From NCBI GenBank assembly GCA_947373185.1, contig CANBWP010000011.1, positions 1 to 64,000 of the forward strand: a stretch of 64,000 nt of DNA, given 5' to 3'. Below the pieces are notes generated by a model that worked only from the letters and a program-made list of their open reading frames with translations, ran no database searches and was not told where the DNA came from. This document shows, one piece after another, positions 55,941 through 63,559 of this stretch (position 1 is the stretch's first letter; each line of letters opens with the position of its first letter). The position numbers and the translations under genes were made by a program. Source of the stretch: Comamonadaceae bacterium (GTDB lineage Bacteria > Pseudomonadota > Gammaproteobacteria > Burkholderiales > Burkholderiaceae_C).

Positions 55941-57876
55941 TCCAGAAAATCAAACGCCATCCAAAGAACACCTGGAAAAACAAGTTGTCACGTCAGGGCG
56001 TAGAGATTTTCTGAAAGGCGTGGCCACTGCCTCGGCAGCAGGCGTGGCCATGGTGCAGCAAGCGCAAGCTGCCGCACCCGCCGCCCCAGCAGCGGCAAGC
56101 ACGCTGAGCCCTGCCGATGCCAAAGCCGTCGAGAGTGGCCGCTTGATTCCACGGCCCGGCTCAGACTTCATGGTCGATGTGATCAAAACATTGAACGTGG
56201 AATATGTCGCGGCCAATCCAGGGTCGAGTTTCAGGAGTTTGCACGAGTCGGTGGTCAACTACGGCGGCAACAAAAGCCCAGAGCTGATCACGTGCTTGCA
56301 TGAAGAGTCGGCCGTGGCCATTGCGCATGGCTATGCCAAAGCAGCTGGCAAACCGATGGCCGTCATGGCGCATGGCAGCGTGGGCTTTCAGCATGCGGCC
56401 ATGGGTGTGTACAACGCATGGTGCGATCGGGTGCCGGTCATCATGATTGGTGGCAATGGCATTGATGCCGACAAGCGGCGTCCGGGCACGGAGTGGTCGC
56501 ACTCGGTGCAAGACCCTGCGTTGTTGCTGCGCGATTACATCAAGTGGGATGACGCCCCAGGCTCTTTGCAACACTTTGCCGAATCAACTGTGCGCGCCTA
56601 TCGCGTGGCCACCACAGGCCAGATGGGCCCGGTGGTCATCATGGCCGACATTGATTTGCAAGAAGACGCCATTCACGGCAAGCCGCCCACCATTCCCAAG
56701 TTGCAACCGGCTTTGCCGATTCAAGGCGACACGGGCTCTTTGCAAGAGGCCGCCAAGCTGCTGCTCAATGCCAAGAACCCCGTCATCATTGCTGATCGCG
56801 CGGCGCGAAATCAGGATGGCGTGAAAGCCTTGGTGAGCTTGGCAGAAAGCTTGCAGGCCCCCGTGATTGATTTGGGTGGCCGCATGAACTTCCCCAACAC
56901 GCACCACCTGTGCCTCAGTGATTTGAAGCGTCCTTTGGTGCGCGATGCCGATGTCATTTTGATGTTGGAAGTGGCCGATCCTTGGGGCCAAGTGAATGCA
57001 CTCAGCGATCCCTTCAAGACCGTTCGTTCTGAGTCCAAGCCCGATGTCAAAGTCATCACCATTGGCATGAACGATGTGTCCATCCGCTCCAACTACCAAG
57101 ACTTCCAAAGATTCTTGTCGGTCGAGATGGCCATCCCGGGTGAGGCGCAAGCCTCGATGCCAGTCATCACTGAGTACATTCAAAAGAACGCCACAGCCGC
57201 CCAAAAGGCCGTGTTTGAAGCCCGTCGTGAGCCCATGAAGAAGCGCTGGGCCAAACAGTTGCAGGACGCCAAAGAAGGCGCTGCTTTGGGCTGGGACGCG
57301 TCACCCATCAGCACGGCCCGATTGGCCATGGAAACCTTTGAAGTGATCAAAAATGAGCCTTGGTGTTTGGCCGTGAGTGACCGCATTGCGTGGGCACGCA
57401 AGTTGTGGCCCACCACAGAGTTTCATCAAATGCTGGGTGGCTCGGGTGGACAAGGTGTGGGTTACGGCTTGCCAGCTTCTGTGGGCGCTGCCTTGGCCAA
57501 TAAATCCTTGGGCCGCATGACGGTGACGTTTCAGCCCGATGGTGATTTGCTCTACGCGCCTGGCGCATTGTGGACTGCAGCGCATCACAAAATTCCCTTG
57601 CTCATGGTGATGCACAACAATGGCGGCTACTACCAAGAAGTGATGCACTTGCAGCGCATGGCTTCGATGCACAACCGCCGCACCGATCAAGCGTGGATTG
57701 GCAACAGTTTGCGAAACCCCGACATTGACTTTGCAAAAATTGCGCAGGGCATGGGTGTTTGGGCAGAGGGTCCCATCAAGGACCCCTCTCAGCTCAAGGG
57801 CGCATTGCAGCGGGCATTGGCAGAAGTCAAACAAGGACGTCCTGCACTCTTGGATGTGGTGTGTCAGGCGCGTTGA
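55933..57876 (+). CDS. Thiamine-diphosphate-dependent enzyme with Tat-like leader
   Basis: A 647-residue relative of acetolactate synthase and benzoylformate decarboxylase. It has the three-domain ThDP layout, with the activating Glu in CLHEESAVAIAHGYA (about residue 124) and a variant cofactor motif PDGD followed ~25 residues later by NN in MHNNGGYY; PDG replaces the usual GDG. The N-terminal 55 residues carry SGRRDFLKG, a hydrophobic Ala/Val stretch and an Ala/Pro-rich linker, which looks like a Tat signal. A ThDP lyase outside the cytoplasm would be unusual. It ends the operon; the reaction is probably C-C bond cleavage or formation on a 2-oxo acid. Confidence 0.87.
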   Translation: MPDPENQTPSKEHLEKQVVTSGRRDFLKGVATASAAGVAMVQQAQAAAPAAPAAASTLSPADAKAVESGRLIPRPGSDFMVDVIKTLNVEYVAANPGSSFRSLHESVVNYGGNKSPELITCLHEESAVAIAHGYAKAAGKPMAVMAHGSVGFQHAAMGVYNAWCDRVPVIMIGGNGIDADKRRPGTEWSHSVQDPALLLRDYIKWDDAPGSLQHFAESTVRAYRVATTGQMGPVVIMADIDLQEDAIHGKPPTIPKLQPALPIQGDTGSLQEAAKLLLNAKNPVIIADRAARNQDGVKALVSLAESLQAPVIDLGGRMNFPNTHHLCLSDLKRPLVRDADVILMLEVADPWGQVNALSDPFKTVRSESKPDVKVITIGMNDVSIRSNYQDFQRFLSVEMAIPGEAQASMPVITEYIQKNATAAQKAVFEARREPMKKRWAKQLQDAKEGAALGWDASPISTARLAMETFEVIKNEPWCLAVSDRIAWARKLWPTTEFHQMLGGSGGQGVGYGLPASVGAALANKSLGRMTVTFQPDGDLLYAPGALWTAAHHKIPLLMVMHNNGGYYQEVMHLQRMASMHNRRTDQAWIGNSLRNPDIDFAKIAQGMGVWAEGPIKDPSQLKGALQRALAEVKQGRPALLDVVCQAR

Positions 57877-58002
57877 CCTGCTGGCTGCTGCGCTGAGTTC
57901 TTCGCAGTAGATGTAAAGTCTTTGCAAATTTACGTTGGCGTGACAAGGCCCCGTCTTGCCGCGCTAAGATGGGCCTTGCTCAAACATCGAGGTCTTGACA
58001 CC

Positions 58003-58563
58003 ATGGACGCTTTCCTTTGGATGAAACAGAACAAGTTGCTGCTTGTGATCATGCTCAGTTTGAGCGGGGTCAATGCCTTTGCCCAATTTGGGGGTGGCAT
58101 GGGAGGGATGGGCGGTATGGGTGGCAAAAGATCAGGGGGGTACGAGCGATCAGGCCGAGGTGAAAACCCAAGAAGCCAGAATTCGGAAACCCCCATGCTC
58201 ACGCTGAACAATTCTGATCAACTTTTGACGCGGTTGGGTACCTTGCAGTTTGATTTGAAAATGACGGAAGCGCAATTGCAACCGTGGTTGTTGTTCGAAG
58301 GCAAGGTGAGAACTTACATTGAAGACTTGGAACGCGAAAAAATCAAATCCATTCCTGTTCCAGCCGGCGAGGTGCAAGCAGCAGGCTTTCTGACAGGCAT
58401 GGCCTACCTCAGCAAGATGGTGGATTCTGTGCGCAATCGCTACGCAGATTTAGAAGACATAGAAGCAGCGGCCAAAGGTTTGCACCTCATCTTGACGCCT
58501 GCTCAAAAGATTATTTTTGATGCACGCATTCCGTCTATCTTGGTCAAAGACATTGGCCGCTGA
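58003..58563 (+). CDS. Spy/CpxP-like small periplasmic protein with Gly-Met repeats
   Basis: A 186-residue secreted protein, using the ATG at 58003. The signal peptide ends GVNAFA. A GGGMGGMGGMGG repeat is followed by an Arg/Ser-rich linker and a helical domain. Two LTxxQ-like positions, MTEAQLQPW and LTPAQKI, resemble the Spy/CpxP periplasmic chaperone family. The methionine-glycine repeat may bind metal. It converges with the sensor kinase gene and overlaps its last 61 bp, suggesting a link to that two-component system. Confidence in the family is moderate. Confidence 0.65.
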   Translation: MDAFLWMKQNKLLLVIMLSLSGVNAFAQFGGGMGGMGGMGGKRSGGYERSGRGENPRSQNSETPMLTLNNSDQLLTRLGTLQFDLKMTEAQLQPWLLFEGKVRTYIEDLEREKIKSIPVPAGEVQAAGFLTGMAYLSKMVDSVRNRYADLEDIEAAAKGLHLILTPAQKIIFDARIPSILVKDIGR

Positions 58564-59942
58564 TGGAAGACAATGCGAACGGAAAAACCTTGCGGCATTC
58601 TGCTTTGAAATTCAACTTCGGCGTTGTGCACGGATGCAATTTGTTTGACGATGGACAGTCCCAATCCACAACCACTGCCGTCGATGCCTGCGATGTGATG
58701 GAAACGATCAAAAATAGTGGGCAGCTCAGTGGCTGGAATGCCCATGCCGCTGTCTTCAACTTCTAGGAAAGCGGCGCCATTCAGGATGCCACATTTCACA
58801 GTGACAACGCTGCCCTCTGGCGTGTAACGCAGCGCATTGTCAATTAAGTTGCCAATGGCCTCTTGAAGCATCCAAGACAAACCTGAAACATGGACTTCTG
58901 AGATTTCAAACCCCAAATCAATTTGTTTAGCCAACGCACGGTCGATGAACATAGAGGCCGAGCGTTCAATCACATCGGCAAGTCGAACTTGCTCGAAGCT
59001 GTCAGTCAGTGACATGGCGCTTTCAGTGCGCGCATAGCTGAGCAATTGACTGAGCAGATGTTCAATCCGTGTGGTGGCTTCTTCAATGTTCTCTTTTCGC
59101 GCTGGGTGCTGGCCAAAAATACCTTCAGCCACAGCAAGATCAATTTGAGTTTGCAAGCCTGCAAGGGGTGTGCGAAGCTGATGCGCAGCATCGGCAATGA
59201 AGCGTTGTTGAATGGCATTTGACTCGCGAAGCAGGTGAAACAATTCGTTCAATCGCTTGAGCAGGGGCCTTAGCTCGAAAGGGTTTTGCGCCAGTTCAAG
59301 TTCGCGCAAATCATTGACGGACCTGCTGGCTATTTCTTTTTCCAGTGTGTGAAGTGGCTCGAGGCCCTTGCGAACACCCCAAAGCACAGCCAGAAGAACG
59401 GTGAGCATGACCAGCAAATTGGGAACGACCATGGCCGTCAAAAATTTGTGGCTGGATTGCTCGCGTTTTTGGATGGTCTCAACAACTTGAATCAGCAAAT
59501 CCGAGTCATGAAGTTGGATTTGATGGTGGGCAATTCTGACGGGTTGTTGGCGATAGCTGCCATCGAGGAACGTCACGATGCGATGATCGACTTGCGATTG
59601 GACGGGCAATGCCGCGTCACCGAGCAAAGTCGTGCCGTCCGTATTGCGCACAGAGAAATAAAGTTTGTCAGGCGCATTGCTCAAAATCATCGCTTCAGAT
59701 TCGGCGGCCAAATTGAGATTAGACAGGGAAGGCTGCTTGCGTATGAGTTCTTCTAAGTCGTAAACAACGTCTGCCAATGCCACATCGTGCGCTGAATTGG
59801 CAGTTTGTTTGGCCACCACATAGTCCCAAATGCAGCTGATGCAAAAAATCACCATGAGTGGAATGCTCAGTGAAACGATCAGCCTTTGGTTCAAGCCCCA
59901 AGGTTGGATGTGGGACAACAGCTTCGAAAATTTAAGGCGCAT
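58503..59942 (-). CDS. Sensor histidine kinase, TctE-like
   Basis: A 479-residue membrane sensor. It has a first transmembrane helix (residues ~20-40), a periplasmic region, a second helix near 170-190 (VVPNLLVMLTVLLAVLW), then the kinase core with H-box AAHQLRTPLAGL, an N-box and a glycine-rich ATP-binding G-box near DGSGCGLGLSIV. The N-terminal half resembles TctE-type tricarboxylate sensors. I use the ATG at 59942; the ORF track begins at a TTG upstream. It overlaps the response-regulator gene by 11 bp, so they are coupled. Confidence 0.9.
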   Translation of the reverse strand: MRLKFSKLLSHIQPWGLNQRLIVSLSIPLMVIFCISCIWDYVVAKQTANSAHDVALADVVYDLEELIRKQPSLSNLNLAAESEAMILSNAPDKLYFSVRNTDGTTLLGDAALPVQSQVDHRIVTFLDGSYRQQPVRIAHHQIQLHDSDLLIQVVETIQKREQSSHKFLTAMVVPNLLVMLTVLLAVLWGVRKGLEPLHTLEKEIASRSVNDLRELELAQNPFELRPLLKRLNELFHLLRESNAIQQRFIADAAHQLRTPLAGLQTQIDLAVAEGIFGQHPARKENIEEATTRIEHLLSQLLSYARTESAMSLTDSFEQVRLADVIERSASMFIDRALAKQIDLGFEISEVHVSGLSWMLQEAIGNLIDNALRYTPEGSVVTVKCGILNGAAFLEVEDSGMGIPATELPTIFDRFHHIAGIDGSGCGLGLSIVKQIASVHNAEVEFQSRMPQGFSVRIVFHQRPMSLTKIDGMRASKIIF

Positions 59943-60600
59943 CGACTCTGTATCCAATCCCGCGAATGGTTCGGATGCTCACAGCGGCGTGCGCCAGTTT
60001 GCTGCGCAGCCTCGAAATATGAACTTCAATGGCATTGGGGGTGATGTCCTTGTCCCACCCCGCAACGCTTTGCAGCAAGCGGTCTTTGCTGACCACAGAT
60101 GGCGATGCCATGAGCAATATTTCCAAAAGGCCCCACTCACGTTTTGTCAGGTCCAGTTGGATGTTTTCTTTGTAGGTGGCGGTGCGAGTGAGGGTGTCAA
60201 GTTTGAGCTCTCCGTGGCGAATGCAGGCATCCGCCTTGTCGTGCGAGCGCCTGAGCAAAGCCCGAATTCGTGCGCCCAATTCAGGCAAGCGAAATGGTTT
60301 TGTCATGTAGTCATCTGCGCCAGCATCTAAGCCAAGCACGGTGTCTTCCATGGTGCCCCGAGCCGTCAGCATGAGCACTGGAAGGGTGTTGCCCATCGCT
60401 CGGAGTTGGGCAACAAATGAAAGGCCGCTTGCTTTTGGCAAGCCAATGTCGACAACCGCAATGTCAAACATTTCAGAGTTCATGATGATGCTGGCCTCTT
60501 CCGCTGACCTGGCCAGATCGACGGTGTACTGCAATTGCTGCAGTCCCTGTTTCAGGCCTTTGGCAACGAGGTCATCGTCTTCCACAATGAGTACGCGCAT
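59932..60600 (-). CDS. OmpR-family response regulator
   Basis: A 222-residue regulator with an N-terminal receiver (phosphoacceptor Asp51 in VVDIGLP, Lys in MTKPF) and a C-terminal OmpR-type winged helix. It resembles TctD/QseB-type regulators. It lies 12 bp after the tetrahaem cytochrome gene, so cytochrome, regulator and kinase form one operon; the system may sense the redox or carboxylate state that this respiratory cluster serves. Confidence 0.93.
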   Translation of the reverse strand: MRVLIVEDDDLVAKGLKQGLQQLQYTVDLARSAEEASIIMNSEMFDIAVVDIGLPKASGLSFVAQLRAMGNTLPVLMLTARGTMEDTVLGLDAGADDYMTKPFRLPELGARIRALLRRSHDKADACIRHGELKLDTLTRTATYKENIQLDLTKREWGLLEILLMASPSVVSKDRLLQSVAGWDKDITPNAIEVHISRLRSKLAHAAVSIRTIRGIGYRVDAP

Positions 60601-60612
60601 GGTGTCCTTGGG

Positions 60613-61194
60613 TCAAAGTTGTCTATGTGAGTCGACGCGGAGTTCATCTGGCGAATGCCCGCCCGCAGGCTCTTTGTGTGCGATGCCATAGTGACAATCG
60701 ATGCACGTTTTTTCGCCTGAGCGTAATTTTTGATGCTGTTTCTGTGCGGTCTTGCCCTGTTGTTCGGGATCCATCGTCGCGACGTCGTGACAATTTCTGC
60801 ACTCTTGCGAGTCTGTCGCTTTCATGTGTTGCCAAACACGTTGCGCCAATTCAAGCCGATGGGCTTCAAACTTGGCGGGTGTATCAATGGCACCTGTGAA
60901 GTGTTTGTAGAGGTCGTTGGACGCTTCAATTTTGCGAATGAGGGTGCCAACAAAATCATGGGGGACGTGGCAATCAGAACAAATGGCCTTGACGCCCGTC
61001 CTGTTTTTGGCATGAATGGTGTCTTTGTACTCCTTGTAATTGTTGTCCTTCATCTCATGACAGGAAATGCAGAAGCTCAAGGTGTTGGTGCGATCAAGCA
61101 CATTTTTTCCTGCCAGCAGGAGCGCTGCCCCCAATGCAATGAAGCACATTGCAAAGTAGAAAATTCTTTTCGCGGTACTGGCGTTTCGGCGCAT
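60613..61194 (-). CDS. NapC/NirT-type tetrahaem cytochrome c
   Basis: A 193-residue membrane-anchored cytochrome. An N-terminal transmembrane helix (about residues 11-30) is followed by four haem-binding CxxCH motifs (CISCH, CSDCH, CRNCH, CIDCH). This is the quinol-dehydrogenase NapC/NirT/CymA layout: it takes electrons from the quinol pool to periplasmic acceptors, or works in reverse. No nap, nir or other reductase gene lies next to it. It is divergent from the cytochrome-porin gene, with a 16-bp inverted repeat between them. Confidence 0.92.
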   Translation of the reverse strand: MRRNASTAKRIFYFAMCFIALGAALLLAGKNVLDRTNTLSFCISCHEMKDNNYKEYKDTIHAKNRTGVKAICSDCHVPHDFVGTLIRKIEASNDLYKHFTGAIDTPAKFEAHRLELAQRVWQHMKATDSQECRNCHDVATMDPEQQGKTAQKQHQKLRSGEKTCIDCHYGIAHKEPAGGHSPDELRVDSHRQL

Positions 61195-61239
61195 TCAATG
61201 ACTTTCAGTGATCAGATCGAAGATCTTTGAACACAGAGG

Positions 61240-61286
61240 CTTGCGAACACCTGACTAAAAACAAAGTTTCGTCAGGTGTTCGCAAG
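61240..61286. repeat. Perfect 16-bp inverted repeat between divergent cytochrome genes
   Basis: CTTGCGAACACCTGAC and its exact reverse complement flank a 15-base AT-rich centre that includes AAAC-AAA-GTTT, so the hairpin can extend further. There is no adjacent T-run. It lies in the 142-bp gap between the napC-like and porin-cytochrome genes, about 50 bp from each start. Confidence 0.75.
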
Positions 61287-61336
61287 TTAGTTCAATTGAG
61301 AATCACGGCACATTCACTCTTACCGTCTCTCTACGT

Positions 61337-62716
61337 ATGTTGCCCATTCTTTCACTCAGAGTCGCTGCGCGCCTCGTCCATGCCCATCGTGCGATGTGCA
61401 AGTCTTTTGCAGCAGGGATCATCTTGTTTTTCATGGCCACAATGGCCCATGCTGTGCCCAGCTACGCGCGTCAAACAGGCGCTGAATGCGCTGCGTGTCA
61501 TGTGGGCAGCTACGGGCCTCAGCTCACCCCATTTGGTGTGCGTTTCAAAATTGGTGGCTATGTGGACAGCGACGGTCAATCCGGCAAAACACCTTTGTCA
61601 GGCATGTTGGTGGTCAACACCACGCGCACAGCCAAGGATGCAAGTGAAGGCGATACGCTGGAAAATTTCAAACCCAACAACAATACAGCCGCGCAAGAAG
61701 GCTCTGTCTTTCTGGCAGGTCGATTGATGGACAACGTGGGCTCATTTGTCCAGGCGACTTACTCTGGCATTGAGCGCAAGTGGGGCCTTGACCAACTGGA
61801 CGTTCGGTATGCACGCAACTTCAGCTTGGCCGGTAAAGATACAACGGCGGGCATTTCTCTGAACAACAACCCAACCTTGACAGATCCATTTCACACCATT
61901 GGACAGTGGCGGTTCCCATACACGGCCTCAGATTTCAATGCGGGCTTTGGTCCTGCACCGCTCATGGAAAGTTTAGGGGGGGCGGTTTGGGGAACCAATG
62001 CCTACGCTTTGTTGGACGATCATTTTTATGGTGAATTTGGCTTGTACAGCAACCAGTCCGCCAAAGCCCTGAAAACATTCAATGGCAGTGACATGGGCGT
62101 TTTCAAAGGCCTTGGCAACTATGGCCGTCTGGCGTACTTTCAAGACAACAAGCGTGACAATTATTCTGTCGGTGTATTTGGCTTTGGTGCCAGTGTGCAA
62201 CCTGATCGTACGCAGCTGGGTGCTTCGGACAAGTACCGCGATTACGGCATCGATGCGGCCTATCAATTTCTTGGCAATCGCAAGCACATTGTGGCAGTCA
62301 ACGCCAGCTACACCTTGGAAAAGCAGCAGTTGAATTTCACGCATGGCGTGATCGACGAGGCGGATCAACTGAAAAATTCGTTGAAGCAATTCAAGCTCTC
62401 CACATCCTACAACTACAACAACACATGGGGTGCCACAGTGGGGCTGTTTGATACCCGTGGCTCAAGTGACGCGACCAAATACGCATCGGCTTTGAATGGC
62501 AGCCCCACCACACAAGGCTATGTGTTGCAGGCCGACTGGACGCCCTGGGGCAAAGACGGCTCTTGGGCCGCACCTCTTGCCAACATTCGCTTAGGTTTCC
62601 AATACACGGGCTATCGCAAATTCATGGGCGGCACAGCTTACTTGGATGGCAGCGGCAATACCCGACAAGCCAAAGACAACAACACCAGCATGCTGTTCTT
62701 GTGGACCGCCATCTAA
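61337..62716 (+). CDS. Cyc2-like fused monohaem cytochrome / outer-membrane barrel
   Basis: A 459-residue outer-membrane protein. The signal peptide (ending MAHA) is followed by PSYARQTGAECAACH and LTPFGVRFKIGGY, the arrangement of Cyc2-type fused cytochrome-porins: one haem CxxCH at the mature N-terminus and a C-terminal barrel of alternating strands. Cyc2 moves electrons across the outer membrane in iron-oxidising bacteria; related proteins occur in others, so the electron donor here is open. Two starts are possible: ATG 61337 (long leader) and ATG 61394 (MCKSFAAG, a normal-length leader). Neither has a clear ribosome-binding site. Confidence 0.8.
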   Translation: MLPILSLRVAARLVHAHRAMCKSFAAGIILFFMATMAHAVPSYARQTGAECAACHVGSYGPQLTPFGVRFKIGGYVDSDGQSGKTPLSGMLVVNTTRTAKDASEGDTLENFKPNNNTAAQEGSVFLAGRLMDNVGSFVQATYSGIERKWGLDQLDVRYARNFSLAGKDTTAGISLNNNPTLTDPFHTIGQWRFPYTASDFNAGFGPAPLMESLGGAVWGTNAYALLDDHFYGEFGLYSNQSAKALKTFNGSDMGVFKGLGNYGRLAYFQDNKRDNYSVGVFGFGASVQPDRTQLGASDKYRDYGIDAAYQFLGNRKHIVAVNASYTLEKQQLNFTHGVIDEADQLKNSLKQFKLSTSYNYNNTWGATVGLFDTRGSSDATKYASALNGSPTTQGYVLQADWTPWGKDGSWAAPLANIRLGFQYTGYRKFMGGTAYLDGSGNTRQAKDNNTSMLFLWTAI

Positions 62717-62730
62717 ACGGAATTTGAAAA

Positions 62731-63105
62731 ATGAAATCAAAGAAATATGCAGGCGCATTGATGCTCGCAATGTTGTGCGTCCCCCTGGCATGGGCTCAAG
62801 GCAGCGCCAAAAAGGGGGCGGACACCTTTGCCGAAGAATGTGGCGACTGCCACAGCGCGCAGGGCAAAAATAAAAAAGGCCCCAGCCTGATTGGGGTGCT
62901 TGGCCGCAAAGCTGGAACGGTGGCTGACTATGCGGCTTACTCAGATGCCATGAAGGACAGCGGCATTGTGTGGTCATCTGAGAAACTCGATGCCTACATC
63001 ACACAACCCAAAAAGCTGGTCAGTGGTGGCAAGATGAAGTACGACGGTTTGCCAGAGGCAAAGGCGCGCGCAGATGTCATCGCCTTTGTCTTGTCGATGA
63101 AGTGA
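62731..63105 (+). CDS. Class I cytochrome c (c2-like), periplasmic
   Basis: A 124-residue soluble cytochrome with signal peptide ending AWAQ. The haem motif is CGDCH, with the fold-typical GPSLIGVLGRKAGT and the axial methionine in GGKMKY, as in mitochondrial-like c and c2 cytochromes. It starts 14 bp after the porin-cytochrome stop, so it is probably its periplasmic electron partner, linking it to the inner-membrane chain or the tetrahaem cytochrome. Confidence 0.92.
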   Translation: MKSKKYAGALMLAMLCVPLAWAQGSAKKGADTFAEECGDCHSAQGKNKKGPSLIGVLGRKAGTVADYAAYSDAMKDSGIVWSSEKLDAYITQPKKLVSGGKMKYDGLPEAKARADVIAFVLSMK

Positions 63106-63116
63106 GTGCTGCGCCT

Positions 63117-63479
63117 TCAGCGCATGGCATTTTTCAACAGTGAAATTTGAGAGGCTGCAGGACTCTGCGGCATGCTCTCCACAAACGCGTACAAGTCTTT
63201 CAATTGCGCATCGCTGATCACCTGAACCGGATAGCGCGGCATCAGGCTGCGCGGTGTGCGCAGTTGCAACTCAAACGCGACAAACGGCGTTGGGTTGGGG
63301 AAAATCTTCGGTCCTGCACTCCGCTCGCCACCTTGGCCGTTGGTGCCATGGCAGCTGTCGCATTGGTTTTGCATAAAAAGTGCCTCGCCGCGTTGGGCGG
63401 CTTCAAGGTCGGCCGCTTGCACAGCCGGACTGATGGCAACACTGCTCAAAATGAAGAAGTTTGTAATCAGATGTTTCAT
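63117..63479 (-). CDS. Monohaem c-type cytochrome
   Basis: A 120-residue periplasmic cytochrome with signal peptide ending VQAA and haem motif CDSCHG; the tail segment with MPRYP may supply the methionine ligand. I use the ATG at 63479 (MKHLIT); the ORF track begins seven codons earlier. It is convergent with the preceding cytochrome, 11 bp apart, and downstream of the porin terminator. Confidence 0.88.
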   Translation of the reverse strand: MKHLITNFFILSSVAISPAVQAADLEAAQRGEALFMQNQCDSCHGTNGQGGERSAGPKIFPNPTPFVAFELQLRTPRSLMPRYPVQVISDAQLKDLYAFVESMPQSPAASQISLLKNAMR

Positions 63480-63501
63480 GTCAGTTGTCCGATGAAGCAT
63501 G

Positions 63502-63533
63502 AAAAAAGCAGGTGCTCCGTGAGGAACACCTGC
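63502..63533 (-). terminator. Terminator of the porin gene
   Basis: On the minus strand, GCAGGTG-TTCC and GGAG-CACCTGC pair around TCAC, followed by six T residues. It lies 27 bp after the porin stop codon. Confidence 0.85.
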
Positions 63534-63559
63534 TCAATCAATGCACCGAGGTGCTTCAA

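Noticed and set aside
55933-57876. Calling the ThDP gene acetolactate synthase (ilvB)
   Set aside because: No small subunit ilvN or ilvC is nearby, the leader is Tat-like, and the cofactor motif is atypical. A generic family name is safer.
60613-61194. Naming the tetrahaem cytochrome napC
   Set aside because: No napA/napB or nir genes are adjacent; the NapC/NirT family includes CymA-like proteins with other partners.
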